A stretch of DNA of 64,000 bases from Terebella lapidaria (taxonomy: Eukaryota; Annelida; Polychaeta; Terebellida; Terebellidae), in contig CASCJZ010000077.1 of assembly GCA_949152475.1 (NCBI GenBank), positions 161,966 to 225,965 of the forward strand. The letters are read 5' to 3'. Positions 51,250 to 64,000 of this stretch are shown here, piece after piece. Below the pieces are notes generated by a model, which searched no databases, was not told the DNA's origin, and saw only the letters and a list, made by a program, of their open reading frames with translations. Position numbers and translations under genes: made by a program. Every line of letters begins with the position of its first letter. The stretch's first letter is position 1.

Positions 51250-54200
51250 GCTCCACTGTATGATGGACATGCGATGCTTTACTGTACAATGGACACGTTA
51301 CGCTCAACCGTAAGATGGACGTGCGATGCTCCACAGTATGATGGACATGGGACGCTCCATCATACGATGGACATGTGATGCTCCACCATACGATCGACAT
51401 GCGATGCTCCACCGTACGATCGACATGTGATGCTCCACCGTACGATGGACATGTGACGCTCCACCATACGATGGACATGTGACGCTCCACTGTAGGATGG
51501 ACATGCGATGCTTTACTGTACAATGGACACGTTATGCTCAACCGTAAGACTGACATGCGATGCTCCACAGTACGATGGACCTGGGACGCTCCATCATACG
51601 ATGGAAATGTGACGCTCCACCGTACGATCGACATGCGATGCTCCACCGTATGATCGGCATGTGATGCTCCACCGTACGATGGACATGCGATGTTCCACCG
51701 TATGATGGACATCTGATGCTCCACCATACGATGGACATGCGACACTCCGCTGTACGATGGACATGCGACGCTCCACTGTACGATGGACATGTGACGCTCC
51801 ACCGTACGATGGACATGCGATGCTCCATCGTACGATGGACATGGGATGCTCTATCGTACGATGGACATGGGATGCTCCACTGTATGATGGACATGTGACG
51901 CTCCACCGTACGATGGACATGCGATGCTACACCGTACGATGGACCTGTGATGCTCCACCGTACAATGGACATCTGACGCTCCACCGTACGATAGACATGC
52001 GATGCTCCACCATACGATGGACATGTGACGCTCCACTGTACGATGGACATGTGACGCTCCACCATATGATGGACATGCAAGGCTGCACTGTACAATGGAC
52101 ATGTGACGCTCCACCGTACGATGGTCATGCGACGCTCCACCGTATGATGGACATGCAACGTCCATCGTACGATGGACATGTGACGCTCCACCATACGATG
52201 GACATCTGACGCTCCACCGTACGATGGACATGCGATGCTCCACTGTACGATGGACATGTGACGCTCCACCGTATGATTGACATGCGAGGCTCCACTGTAC
52301 GATGGACATGTGACGCCCCACTGTACGATGGACATGCTATGCTCCACTGTATGATGGACATGCGATGCTTTGCTGTACAATGGACACGTTACGCTCAACC
52401 GTAAGATGGACATGCGATGCTACACAGTACGATGGACATGGGACGCTCCATCATACGATGGACATGTGACGCTCCACCGTACGATGGACATGCGATGCTC
52501 CACCGTACGATGGACATGCGATGCTCCACCATACGATGGACATGTGACGCTTCACTGTACGATGGACATGTGACGCTCCACCATATGATGGACATGCAAG
52601 GCTGCACTGTACAATGGACATGTGACGCTCCACAGTACGATGGACATGGGACGCTCCATCATACGATGGACATGTGACGCTCCACCGTACGATGGACATG
52701 CGATGCTCCACCGTACGATGGACATGCGATGCTCCACCGTACGATGGACATCTGATCCTCCACCTTACGATCGACATGTGATGCTCCACTGTACGATGGA
52801 CATGTGACGCTGCACCGTACGATGGACATGGGACGCTCCAATGTACGATGGACATGCGACGCTCCACTGTACGATGGACATGCGATGCTCCACTGTACGA
52901 TGGACATGTGACGCTCCACCGTAGGATGGACATGCGAGGCTCCACTGTACGATGGACATGTGACCCTCCACCGTACGATGGACATGGGATGCTCCGTCGT
53001 ACGATGGACATCTGACGCTCCTCCGTACGATGGACATTCGACGCTCAAATGTACGATGGACATGTGACGTTCCACCGTACGATGGACATGAGACGCTCCA
53101 TCGTATGATGGCCTAGTGACGCTCCACCTTACGATGGACATGCGATGCTCCACCGTAGGATGGACATGAGATGCTCCACCGTACGATAGACATCTGACGC
53201 TCCATTGTACGATAGACATGCGATGCTCCACCGTACGATGGACATGTGATGCTCCACCGTTCGATAGACATCTGACGCTCCACCGTACGATAGACATGCG
53301 ATGCTCCACCGTACGATGGACATGTGACGCCCCACCGTACGATAGACATGAGACGCTCCATCGTACCATGGACATGGGATGCTCCACCGTATGATGGACA
53401 TGTGACGCCCCACCGTACGATAGACATGCGACGCTCCATCGTACCATGGACATGCGACGCTCCACTGTATGATGGACATGCGATGCTTTACTGTACAATG
53501 GACACGTGACGCTCCACCGTATGATGGACATGCGACGCTGCATCGTACGATGGACTAGCGAAGCTCCACCGTAAGATGGACATGTGATGCTCCACAATAC
53601 AATGGACATGAGATGCTCCATCATACGATGGACATGAGATGCTCCATCATACGATGGACATGTGGCACTCCACCATACGATGGACATCTGACGCTCCTCC
53701 GTATGATGGACATGCGACGCTCCACCGTAAGGTGGACATGCGACGCTCCACCGTACGATGGACATGTGATGCTCCACCGTACGATGGACATCTGACGTTC
53801 CTCCTTACGATGGACATGCGACGCTCAAATGTACGATGGACATGTGACGCTCCATCGTACGATGGACATGCGATGCTCCATCGTATGATGGCCTAGTGAC
53901 GCTCCATCGTAAGATGGACATGTGATTCTCCACTGTATGATGGACATGTGACGCTCCACCATACGATGGACATGGAACGCTCCAATGTACGATGGACATG
54001 CGACGCTCCACTGTACGATGGACATGCGATGCTCCACTGTACGATGGACATGGGACGCTCCACTGTACGATGGACATGCGATGCTCCACTGTACGATGGA
54101 CATGGGACGCTCCACCGTATGATGGACATGCGAGGCTCCACCGTACGATGGACATGGGATGCTCCATCGTACGATGGACATGTGACGCTCCACCGTACGA

Positions 54201-55813
54201 TCGACATGCGATGCTCCACGGAATGATGGACATGTGATGCTCCACTGTACGATGGACATCTGATGCTCCATCGTACGATCGACATGTGACGCTCCACTGT
54301 ACGATGGACATGTGACGCTGCACCGTACGATGGACATGGGACGCTCCAATATACGATGGACATGCGACGCTCCACTGTATGATGGACATGCGATGCTTTA
54401 CTGTACAATGGACACGTGACGCTCCACCGTATGATGGACATGCGACGCTCGATCGTACGATGGACTAGTGAAGCTCCACCGTAAGATGGACATGTGATGC
54501 TCCACAGTACGATGGACATGAGATGCTCCATCATACGATGGACATGTGGCACTCCACCGTACGATCGACATGCGATGCTCCATCGTACGATCGACATGCG
54601 ATGCTCCACCGTACGATGGACATGTGACGCTCCACCGTACGATGCACATGGGACGCTCCAATGTACGATGGACATGCGATGCTCCACTGTACAATGGACA
54701 TGCGATGCTTCGCGGTACGATGGACATGTGATGCTCCACCGTATGATGGACATGTGAGGCTCCACTGTACGATGGACATGTGACGCTCCACCGTACGATG
54801 GACATGGGATGCTCCATCGTACGATGGACATGTGACGCTCCACCGTACGATCGACATGCGATGCTCCACCGTATGATGGACATGTGACGCTCCACCGTAC
54901 GATGGACATCTGACGCTCCACTGTACGATGGACATGCTATGCTCCACCGTACGATGGACATGTGACGCTCCACCGTACGATGGACATGGGATGCTCCATC
55001 GTACGATGGACTAGCGACACTCCACCGTAAGATGGACATGCGACGCTCCACCGTACGATGGACATGCGACGCTCCATCGCAGGATGGACATGTGACGCTC
55101 CACCGTACAAAGGACATGCGATGCTGCACCGTACGATGGACATGCAACGCTCCATCGTACGATAGACATGTGACACTCCACCGTAAGATGGACATGCGAG
55201 GCTCCACCGTACAATAGACATGCGACGCTCCACTGTATGATGGACATGCGATGCTTTACTGTACAATGGACACGTTACGCTCAACCGTAAGATGGACATG
55301 CGATGCTGCACAGTATGATGGACATGGGACGCTCCATCATACGATGGACATGTGATGCTCCACCATACGATCGACATGCGATGCTCCACCGTACGATCAA
55401 CATGTGATGCTCCACTGTACGATGGACATGTGACGCTCCACCATACGATGGACATGTGACGCTCCACTGTATGATGGACATGCGATGCTTTACTGTACAA
55501 TGGACACGTTTTGCTCAACCGTAAGACTGACATGCGATGCTCCACAGTACGATGGACCTGGGACGCTCCATCATACGATGGAAATGTGAGGCTCCACCGT
55601 ACGATCGACATGCGATGCTCCACCGTATGATCGGCATGTGATGCTCCACCATACGATGGACATGCGATGTTCCACCGTACGATGGACATCTGATGCTCCA
55701 CCGTACGATGGACATGTGACACTCCGCTGTACGATGGACATGCGACGCTCCACTGTACGATGGACATGTGACGCTCCACCGTACGATGGACATGCGATGC
55801 TCCATCGTACGAT
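51250..55813 (+). repeat. 7485-bp unit, copy 2 (truncated, with internal losses)
   Basis: Follows copy 1 at 43765-48770. One monomer is missing near 53915 (GTAAGATGGACATG runs straight into TGATTCTCC) and sixteen near 55000. Isolated substitutions separate the copies, for example GATGGACGTGGG near 45885 versus GATGGACATGGG near 53370, so it is older than the 1638-bp and 2500-bp duplications. Beyond about 55813 the order changes. Confidence 0.85.
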
Positions 55814-56886
55814 GGACATGTGACACTCCACCGTAAGATGGACATGCGAGGCTCCACCGTACAATAGACATGCGACGCTCCACTGTATGATGGACATGCG
55901 ATGCTTTACTGTACAATGGACACGTTACGCTCAACCGTAAGATGGACATGCGATGCTCCACAGTACGATGGACATGGGACGCTCCATCATACGATGGACA
56001 TGTGATGCTCCACCATACGATCGACATGCGATGCTCCACCGTACGATCGACATGTGATGCTCCACCGTACGATGGACATGTGACGCTCCACTGTATGATG
56101 GACATGCGATGCTTTACTGTACAATGGACACGTTTTGCTCAACCGTAAGAGTGACATGCGATGCTCCACAGTACGATGGACATGGGACGCTCCATCATAC
56201 GATGGAAATGTGACGCTCCACCGTACGATCGACATGCGATGCTCCACCGTATGATCGACATGTGATGCTCCACCGTACGATGGACATGGGATCCTCCATC
56301 GTACGATGGACATGCGATGCTCCACCGTACGATCGACATGCGATGCTCCACCGTACGATGGACATGCGATGTTCCATAGTACGATGGACATCTGATGCTC
56401 CACCATACGATGGACATGTGACACTCCGCTGTACGATGGACATGGGACGCTCCACCATACGATGGACATGCGATGCTCCATCGTACGATGGACATGGGAT
56501 GCTCTATCGTATGATGGACTAGCGATGCTCCACCGTAAGATGGACATGTGACGCCCCACCGTACGATGGACATGCGACGCTCCATCGTACGATGGACATG
56601 GGATGCTCCACCGTATGATGGACATGTGACGCTCTACCGTACGATGGACATGCGATGCTCCACCGTACGATGGACCTGTGATGCTCCACCATACAATGGA
56701 CATCTGACGCTCCACCGTACGATAGACATGCTATGCTCCACCATACGATGGACATGTGACGCTCCACTGTACGATGGACATGTGACGCTCCACCATATGA
56801 TGGACATGCAAGGCTCCACTGTACAATGGACATGTGACGCTCCACCGTACGATGGACATGCGATGCTCCACTGTACGATGGAAATG
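55814..56886 (+). repeat. Mosaic interval of right-domain cassettes
   Basis: Contains two further versions of the right-domain cassette, with TTTACTG monomers near 55892 and 56110, TAAGAGTGACATG near 56147 in place of TAAGACTGACATG, and pieces resembling 48.5-48.9 and 44.4-44.8 kb. No 25-mer or shorter variant lies in it. Satellite only. Confidence 0.75.
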
Positions 56887-59042
56887 TGACGCTCCACCGA
56901 ACGATGGACATGCAACGCTCCATCGTACGATGGGCTAGCGACGCTCCACCATAAGATGGACATGCGACGCTCCATGTACGATGGACATGTGACGCTCCAC
57001 CGTACGATGGACATGCGACGCTCCACTGTATGATGGACATGCGATGCTTTACTGTACAATGGACATGTGACGCTCCACCGTATGATAGACATGTGACGCT
57101 CCATCGTACGAAGGACTAGCGAAGCTCCACCGTAAGGTGGACATGCGATGCTCCACAGTACGATGGACATGGGACGCTCCATCGTACGATGGACATGTGA
57201 CACTCCACCGTACGATCGACATGCAATGCTTCACAGTACCATGGACATGTGATGCTCCACCGTACGATGGACATCTAATGCTCCACCATACGATGGACAT
57301 GCGATGCTCCACCGTACGATGGACATGTGACGCTCCACCGTACGATGGACATGTGACACTCCATCGTACGATGGACTAGCGACGCTCCACCGTAAGATGG
57401 ACATGCGACGCTCCACGTACAATGGACATGTGACGCTCCACCGTACGATGGACATCCGACGCTCCACTGTAGGATGGACATGCGATGCACCACCGTACGA
57501 TGGACATGCGACGTTCCATCGTACGATGGACATGCGACGCTCCACCGTACGATGGACATGGGATGCTCCACCGTATGATGGACATGTGACGCTCCACCCT
57601 ACGATGGACATGAGATGCTCCACCGTACGATAGACATCTGACGCTCCATTGTACGATAGACATGCGATGCTCCACCGTACGATGGACATGTGACGCTCCA
57701 CCGTACGATGGACATCCGACGCTCCACTGTATGATGGACATGGGATGCTCCACCGTACGATGGACATGCGATGCTCCACCGTACGATGGACCTGTGATGC
57801 TCCACCATACGATGGACATGCGACGCTCCACCGTATGATGGACATGCAATGCTCCATCGTACGATGGACATGTGACGCTCCACCATACGATGGACATCTG
57901 ACGCTCCACCGTACGATGGACATGCGATGCTCCACTGTACGATGGACATGTGACGCTCCACCGTATGATTGACATGTGAGGCTATACTGTACGATGGACA
58001 TGTGACGCTCCACCGTACGATGGACATGGGATGCTCCTTCGTACGATGGACATGTGACGCTCCACCGTACGATGGACGTGGGATGCTCCACCGTAGGATG
58101 GACATGTGACGCTCCACCGTACGATGGGCATGCCATGCTCCACTGTACGATGGACATGTGACGCTCCACCGTAGGATGGACATGCGAGGCTCCACTGTAC
58201 GATGGACATGTGACCCTCCACCGTACGATGGACATGGGATGCTCCATCGTACGATGGACATGGGATGCTCCATCGTACGATGGACATGTGACGCTCCACT
58301 GTACGATCGACATGCGATGCTCCACCGTACGATGGACATGTGACGCTCCACCGTACGATGGACATCTGACGCTCCACCGTACGATGGACATGCTATGCTC
58401 CACCGTACATTGGACATGTGACGCTCCACCGTACGATGGACATGGGACGCTCCACCGTATAATGGACATGTGACGCTCCACCGTACGATGGACATGTGAT
58501 GCTCCACCGAATGATGGACATGCGAGGCTCCACCGTAAGATGGACATGGGATGCTCCACCGTATGATGGACATGTGACGCTCCACCGTACGATGGACATG
58601 CGACGCTCCATCGTACGATGGACATGGGATGCTCCACCGTATGATGGACATGTGACGCTCCACCGTACGATGGACATGCGTTGCTCCACTGTACGATGGA
58701 CATGTGATGCTCCACCGTACGATGGACATCTGACGCTCCACTGTACGATAGACATGCGATGCTCCACCGTACGATGGACATGTGACGCTCCACCGTATGA
58801 TGGACATCTGACGCTCCTCCGTACGATGGACATTCGACGCTCAAATGTACGATGGACATGTGACGTTCCACCGTACGATGGACATGAGACGCTCCATCGT
58901 ATGATGGCCTAGTGACGCTCCACCTTACGATGGACATGCGATGCTCCACCGTACGATGGACATGAGATGCTCCACCGTACGATAGACATCTGACGCTCCA
59001 TTGTACGATAGACATGCGATGCTCCACCGTACGATGGACATG
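56887..59042 (+). repeat. 2156-bp tandem duplication, copy 1
   Basis: Repeats at an offset of 2156 bp = 83 x 26 minus 2, the two missing bases being 25-mers near 56973 (CTCCATGTACG) and 57415 (CTCCACGTACAATGG). Markers are CACCGAACG, GATGGGCTAGCG and GTACCATGG. Its middle (about 57430-58990) resembles 37780-39380 of the 2937-bp unit, so this unit was assembled from an older right-domain segment. Confidence 0.9.
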
Positions 59043-61198
59043 TGACGCTCCACCGAACGATGGACATGCAACGCTCCATCGTACGATGGGCTAGCGACGC
59101 TCCACCATAAGATGGACATGCGACGCTCCATGTACGATGGACATGTGACGCTCCACCGTACGATGGACATGCGACGCTCCACTGTATGATGGACATGCGA
59201 TGCTTTACTGTACAATGGACATGTGACGCTCCACCGTATGATAGACATGTGACGCTCCATCGTACGAAGGACTAGCGAAGCTCCACCGTAAGGTGGACAT
59301 GCGATGCTCCACAGTACGATGGACATGGGACGCTCCATCGTACGATGGACATGTGACACTCCACCGTACGATCGACATGCAATGCTTCACAGTACCATGG
59401 ACATGTGATGCTCCACCGTACGATGGACATCTAATGCTCCACCATACGATGGACATGTGATGCTCCACCGTACGATGGACATGTGACGCTCCACCGTACG
59501 ATGGACATGTGACACTCCATCGTACGATGGACTAGCGACGCTCCACCGTAAGATGGACATGCGACGCTCCACGTACAATGGACATGTGACGCTCCACCGT
59601 ACGATGGACATCCGACGCTCCACTGTAGGATGGACATGCGATGCACCACCGTACGATGGACATGCGACGTTCCATCGTACGATGGACATGCGACGCTCCA
59701 CCGTACGATGGACATGGGATGCTCCACCGTATGATGGACATGTGACGCTCCACCCTACGATGGACATGAGATGCTCCACCGTACGATAGACATCTGACGC
59801 TCCATTGTACGATAGACATGCGATGCTCCACCGTACGATGGACATGTGACGCTCCACCGTACGATGGACATCCGACGCTCCACTGTATGATGGACATGGG
59901 ATGCTCCACCGTACGATGGACATGCGATGCTCCACCGTACGATGGACCTGTGATGCTCCACCATACGATGGACATGCGACGCTCCACCGTATGATGGACA
60001 TGCAATGCTCCATCGTACGATGGACATGTGACGCTCCACCATACGATGGACATCTGACGCTCCACCGTACGATGGACATGCGATGCTCCACTGTACGATG
60101 GACATGTGACGCTCCACCGTATGATTGACATGTGAGGCTATACTGTACGATGGACATGTGACGCTCCACCGTACGATGGACATGGGATGCTCCTTCGTAC
60201 GATGGACATGTGACGCTCCACCGTACGATGGACGTGGGATGCTCCACCGTAGGATGGACATGTGACGCTCCACCGTACGATGGGCATGCGATGCTCCACT
60301 GTACGATGGACATGTGACGCTCCACCGTAGGATGGACATGCGAGGCTCCACTGTACGATGGACATGTGACCCTCCACCGTACGATGGACATGGGATGCTC
60401 CATCGTACGATGGACATGGGATGCTCCATCGTACGATGGACATGTGACGCTCCACTGTACGATCGACATGCGATGCTCCACCGTACGATGGACATGTGAC
60501 GCTCCACCGTACGATGGACATCTGAGGCTCCACCGTACGATGGACATGCTATGCTCCACCGTACATTGGACATGTGACGCTCCACCGTACGATGGACATG
60601 GGACGCTCCACCGTATAATGGACATGTGACGCTCCACCGTACGATGGACATGTGATGCTCCACCGAATGATGGACATGCGAGGCTCCACCGTAAGATGGA
60701 CATGGGATGCTCCACCGTATGATGGACATGTGACGCTCCACCGTACGATGGACATGCGACGCTCCATCGTACGATGGACATGGGATGCTCCACCGTATGA
60801 TGGACATGTGACGCTCCACCGTACGATGGACATGCGTTGCTCCACTGTACGATGGACATGTGATGCTCCACCGTACGATGGACATCTGACGCTCCACCGT
60901 ACGATAGACATGCGATGCTCCACCGTACGATGGACATGTGACGCTCCACCGTATGATGGACATCTGACGCTCCTCCGTACGATGGACATTCGACGCTCAA
61001 ATGTACGATGGACATGTGACGTTCCACCGTACGATGGACATGAGACGCTCCATCGTATGATGGCCTAGTGACGCTCCACCTTACGATGGACATGCGATGC
61101 TCCACCGTACGATGGACATGAGATGCTCCACCGTACGATAGACATCTGACGCTCCATTGTACGATAGACATGCGATGCTCCACCGTAAGATGGACATG
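59043..61198 (+). repeat. 2156-bp tandem duplication, copy 2
   Basis: Second copy of 56887-59042. Several isolated substitutions are visible, for example CATGCCATGCTCC near 58131 against CATGCGATGCTCC near 60287, and CATCTGACG near 58364 against CATCTGAGG near 60520. From about 60100 it is also matched by 41.3-42.3 kb at an offset of 18842 bp. Confidence 0.9.
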
Positions 61199-64000
61199 TG
61201 ATGCTCCACCGTTCGATAGACATGCGACGCTCCATCGTACCCTGGACATGGGATGCTCCACCGTATGATGGACATGTGACGCTCCACTGTTCGATGGGCA
61301 TGCGATGCTCCACCGTACGATGGACCTGTGACGCTCCTCCGTACGATGGACATGCGACGCTCCACTGTACTATGGACATGTGACGCTCCACCGTACGATG
61401 GACATGGGATGCTCCATCGTACGATGGATATGTGACGCTCCACCGTACGATCGACATGCGATGCTCCACCGTATGATGGACATGTGATGCTCCATCGTAC
61501 GATGGACATCTGACGCTCCACTGTACGATGGACATGCTATGCTCCACCGTACGATAGACATGTGACGCTCCACCGTACGATGGACATGGGATGCTCCATC
61601 GTACGATGGACATGTGACGCTCCACCGTACGATCGACATGCGATATTCCAACGTATGATGGACATGTGATGCTCCACCGTACGATGGACATGTGACGCTC
61701 CACCGTACGATGGACATGCGACGCTCCACTGTATGATGGACATGCGATGCTTTACTGTACAATGGACACGTGACGCTCCACCGTATGATGGACATGCGAC
61801 GCTCCATCGTACGATGGACTAGCGAAGCTCCACCGTAAGATGGACATGTGATGCTCCACAATACAATGGACATGGGATGCTCCATCATATGATGGACATG
61901 TGGCACTCCACCGTACGATGGACATCTGACGCTCTTCCGTATGATGGACATGCGACGCTCCACCGTAAGGTGGACATGCGACGCTCCACTGTACGATGGA
62001 CATGTGACGCTCCACCGTACGATGGACATCTGACGCTCCTCCTTACGATGAACATGCGACGCTCAAATGTACGATGGACATGTGACGCTCCATCGTACGA
62101 TGGACATGCGACGCTCCATCGTATGATGGCCTAGTGACGCTCCATCGTAAGATGGACATGCAACGCTCCACCGTACGATGGACATGTGATTCTCCACTGT
62201 ATGATGGACATGTGACGCTACACCGTACGATGGACATGGGACGCTCCAATGTACGATGGACATGCGACGCTCCACTGTACGATGGACATGCGATGCTCCA
62301 CTGTACGATGGACATGGGACGCTCCACCGTATTATGGACATGCGAGGCTCCACCGTACGATGGACATGGGATGCTCCATCGTACGATGGACATGGGACGC
62401 TCCACCGTATTATGGACATGCGAGGCTCCACCGTACGATGGACATGCGATGCTCCACCGTACGATGGACCTGTGACGCTCCTCCGTACGATGGACATGCG
62501 ACGCTCCACTGTACGATGGACATGCGACGCTCCATCGTACGATAGACATGTGACACTCCACCGTAAGATGGACATGCGAGGCTCCACCGTACAATAGACA
62601 TGCGACGCTCCACTGTATGATGGACATGCGATGCTTTACTGTACAATGGACACGTTACGCTCAACCGTAAGATGGACGTGCGATGCTCCACAGTATGATG
62701 GACATGGGACGCTCCATCATACGATGGACATGTGATGCTCCACCATACGATCGACATGCGATGCTCCACCGTACGATCGACATGTGATGCTCCACCGTAC
62801 GATGGACATGTGACGCTCCACCATACGATGGACATGTGACGCTCCACTGTATGATGGACATGCGATGCTTTACTGTACAATGGACACGTTATGCTCAACC
62901 GTAAGACTGACATGCGATGCTCCACAGTACGATGGACCTGGGACGCTCCATCATACGATGGAAATGTGACGCTCCACCGTACGATCGACATGCGATGCTC
63001 CACCGTATGATCGGCATGTGATGCTCCACCGTACGATGGACATGCGATGTTCCACCGTATGATGGACATCTGATGCTCCACCATACGATGGACATGCGAC
63101 ACTCCGCTGTACGATGGACATGCGACGCTCCACTGTACGATGGACATGTGACGCTCCACCGTACGATGGACATGCGATGCTCCATCGTACGATGGACATG
63201 GGATGCTCTATCGTACGATGGACATGGGATGCTCCACTGTATGATGGACATGTGACGCTCCACCGTACGATGGACATGCGATGCTACACCGTACGATGGA
63301 CCTGTGATGCTCCACCGTACAATGGACATCTGACGCTCCACCGTACGATAGACATGCGATGCTCCACCATACGATGGACATGTGACGCTCCACTGTACGA
63401 TGGACATGTGACGCTCCACCATATGATGGACATGCAAGGCTGCACTGTACAATGGACATGTGACGCTCCACCGTACGATGGTCATGCGACGCTCCACCGT
63501 ATGATGGACATGCAACGTCCATCGTACGATGGACATGTGACGCTCCACCATACGATGGACATCTGACGCTCCACCGTACGATGGACATGCGATGCTCCAC
63601 TGTACGATGGACATGTGACGCTCCACCGTATGATTGACATGCGAGGCTCCACTGTACGATGGACATGTGACGCCCCACTGTACGATGGACATGCTATGCT
63701 CCACTGTATGATGGACATGCGATGCTTTGCTGTACAATGGACACGTTACGCTCAACCGTAAGATGGACATGCGATGCTACACAGTACGATGGACATGGGA
63801 CGCTCCATCATACGATGGACATGTGACGCTCCACCGTACGATGGACATGCGATGCTCCACCGTACGATGGACATGCGATGCTCCACCATACGATGGACAT
63901 GTGACGCTTCACTGTACGATGGACATGTGACGCTCCACCATATGATGGACATGCAAGGCTGCACTGTACAATGGACATGTGACGCTCCACAGTACGATGG
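61199..64000 (+). repeat. Long-range copy of 42357-45158, running off the window
   Basis: Matches at an offset of 18842 bp = 725 x 26 minus 8, the 8 bp being the eight 25-mers that lie in between. The match starts upstream near 59.5 kb (offset 18868 bp) and reaches the last base, so the unit continues outside. Small differences include GATGAACCTG near 44453 against GATGGACCTG near 63295. This implies a supra-repeat of about 18.8 kb in the right domain. Confidence 0.88.

Larger units (their letters stand above)
1..64000 (+). repeat. 26-bp satellite array, head-to-tail, spanning the entire window
   Basis: Every stretch I read is a copy of one 26-bp monomer in the same orientation. Numbering from GGACAT, positions 14-26 plus 1-3 of the next copy form the 16-bp near-palindrome TCCAYCGTACGATGGA, and positions 4-13 form the spacer CATGTGACGC. 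The reverse of the spacer (GCGTCACATG) was not seen on the plus strand, so I see no inverted segment. Most monomers are exactly 26 bp. Length variants found by eye are 44-bp dimers (8 bp lost), 17-mers, 22-mers and 25-mers, together 196 bp of deletion, giving 2469 slots. The consensus is about 58% GC. The monomer is minisatellite-sized but the array is satellite-sized. Its species, chromosomal place and function cannot be told from the sequence. There is no unique DNA, transposon or gene inside it. Confidence 0.98.

Noticed and set aside
1-64000. CRISPR array, suggested by a 26-bp direct repeat
   Set aside because: Repeats abut with no spacers, vary among themselves, and no cas-like gene is present.
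1-64000. Telomeric repeat or CENP-B box
   Set aside because: No TTAGGG-type repeat was seen, and the monomer does not contain the TTCG...CGGG pattern of the CENP-B box. Centromere identity cannot be inferred.
1-64000. Naming the species or a known satellite family
   Set aside because: I do not recognise the monomer, and nothing unique flanks it. A database search with the monomer at 27-52 would be decisive.

Overview
The whole 64-kb window is one uninterrupted, single-orientation tandem array of a 26-bp satellite monomer. I find no gene, RNA gene, transposable element, CRISPR array or unique-sequence island in it. The monomer is best read as a 16-bp near-palindrome (TCCAYCGTACGATGGA) followed by a 10-bp asymmetric spacer (CATGTGACGC); positions 27-52 hold a consensus-like copy. 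A hand count of length variants gives 2469 monomer slots (2469 x 26 = 64194) minus 196 bp of small deletions, which accounts exactly for the 63998 bp between the first and last monomer starts. The array runs off both ends, so its full size is unknown. Such an array points to a eukaryotic heterochromatic, pericentromeric, subtelomeric or similar satellite block. The sequence alone does not identify the species, and I do not recognise the monomer as a named satellite.

Layout. The monomers differ from one another and are organised into nested higher-order repeats. Left domain (1 to about 36.2 kb): a 5.16-kb unit (block A, block B, block A') occurs twice in tandem (27-5209, 5210-10395). A larger supra-repeat covers 7282-16846 and again 18898-27890 (offset 11616 bp, falling to 11044 bp through whole-monomer losses). 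The second supra-copy then carries a 2500-bp tandem duplication (25620-28119 / 28120-30645). After that come a 208-bp duplication (31269-31684) and a 1638-bp duplication (32613-34250 / 34251-35888). Right domain (about 36.2-64 kb): a 2937-bp duplication (36930-39866 / 39867-42803), a 7485-bp unit (43765-51249, partial second copy 51250-55813), a 2156-bp duplication (56887-59042 / 59043-61198), and a long-range copy at 18842-bp offset that continues past the right edge (42357-45158 versus 61199-64000). Block boundaries are good to about one or two monomers.

Every offset becomes an exact multiple of 26 once the few sub-monomer deletions are added back, so the array has grown and shrunk in whole monomers, consistent with in-register unequal exchange or replication slippage. 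Monomer differences are concentrated at four CpG-type dinucleotides that toggle between CG, TG and CA, which looks like decay of methylated CpG. Long reading frames on the minus strand (up to 946 codons) are a by-product: the minus-strand monomer lacks stop codons in all phases and, because 26 is not divisible by 3, every frame spells the same 26-residue cycle. I do not annotate them as genes.

I did not find an undescribed multi-gene system. What merits a second look is the satellite itself: its dyad-per-2.5-turns architecture, the CpG-decay signature, the clonal deletion markers that allow a relative history of the duplications, and the divergent cassette that recurs about fifty times in both domains.
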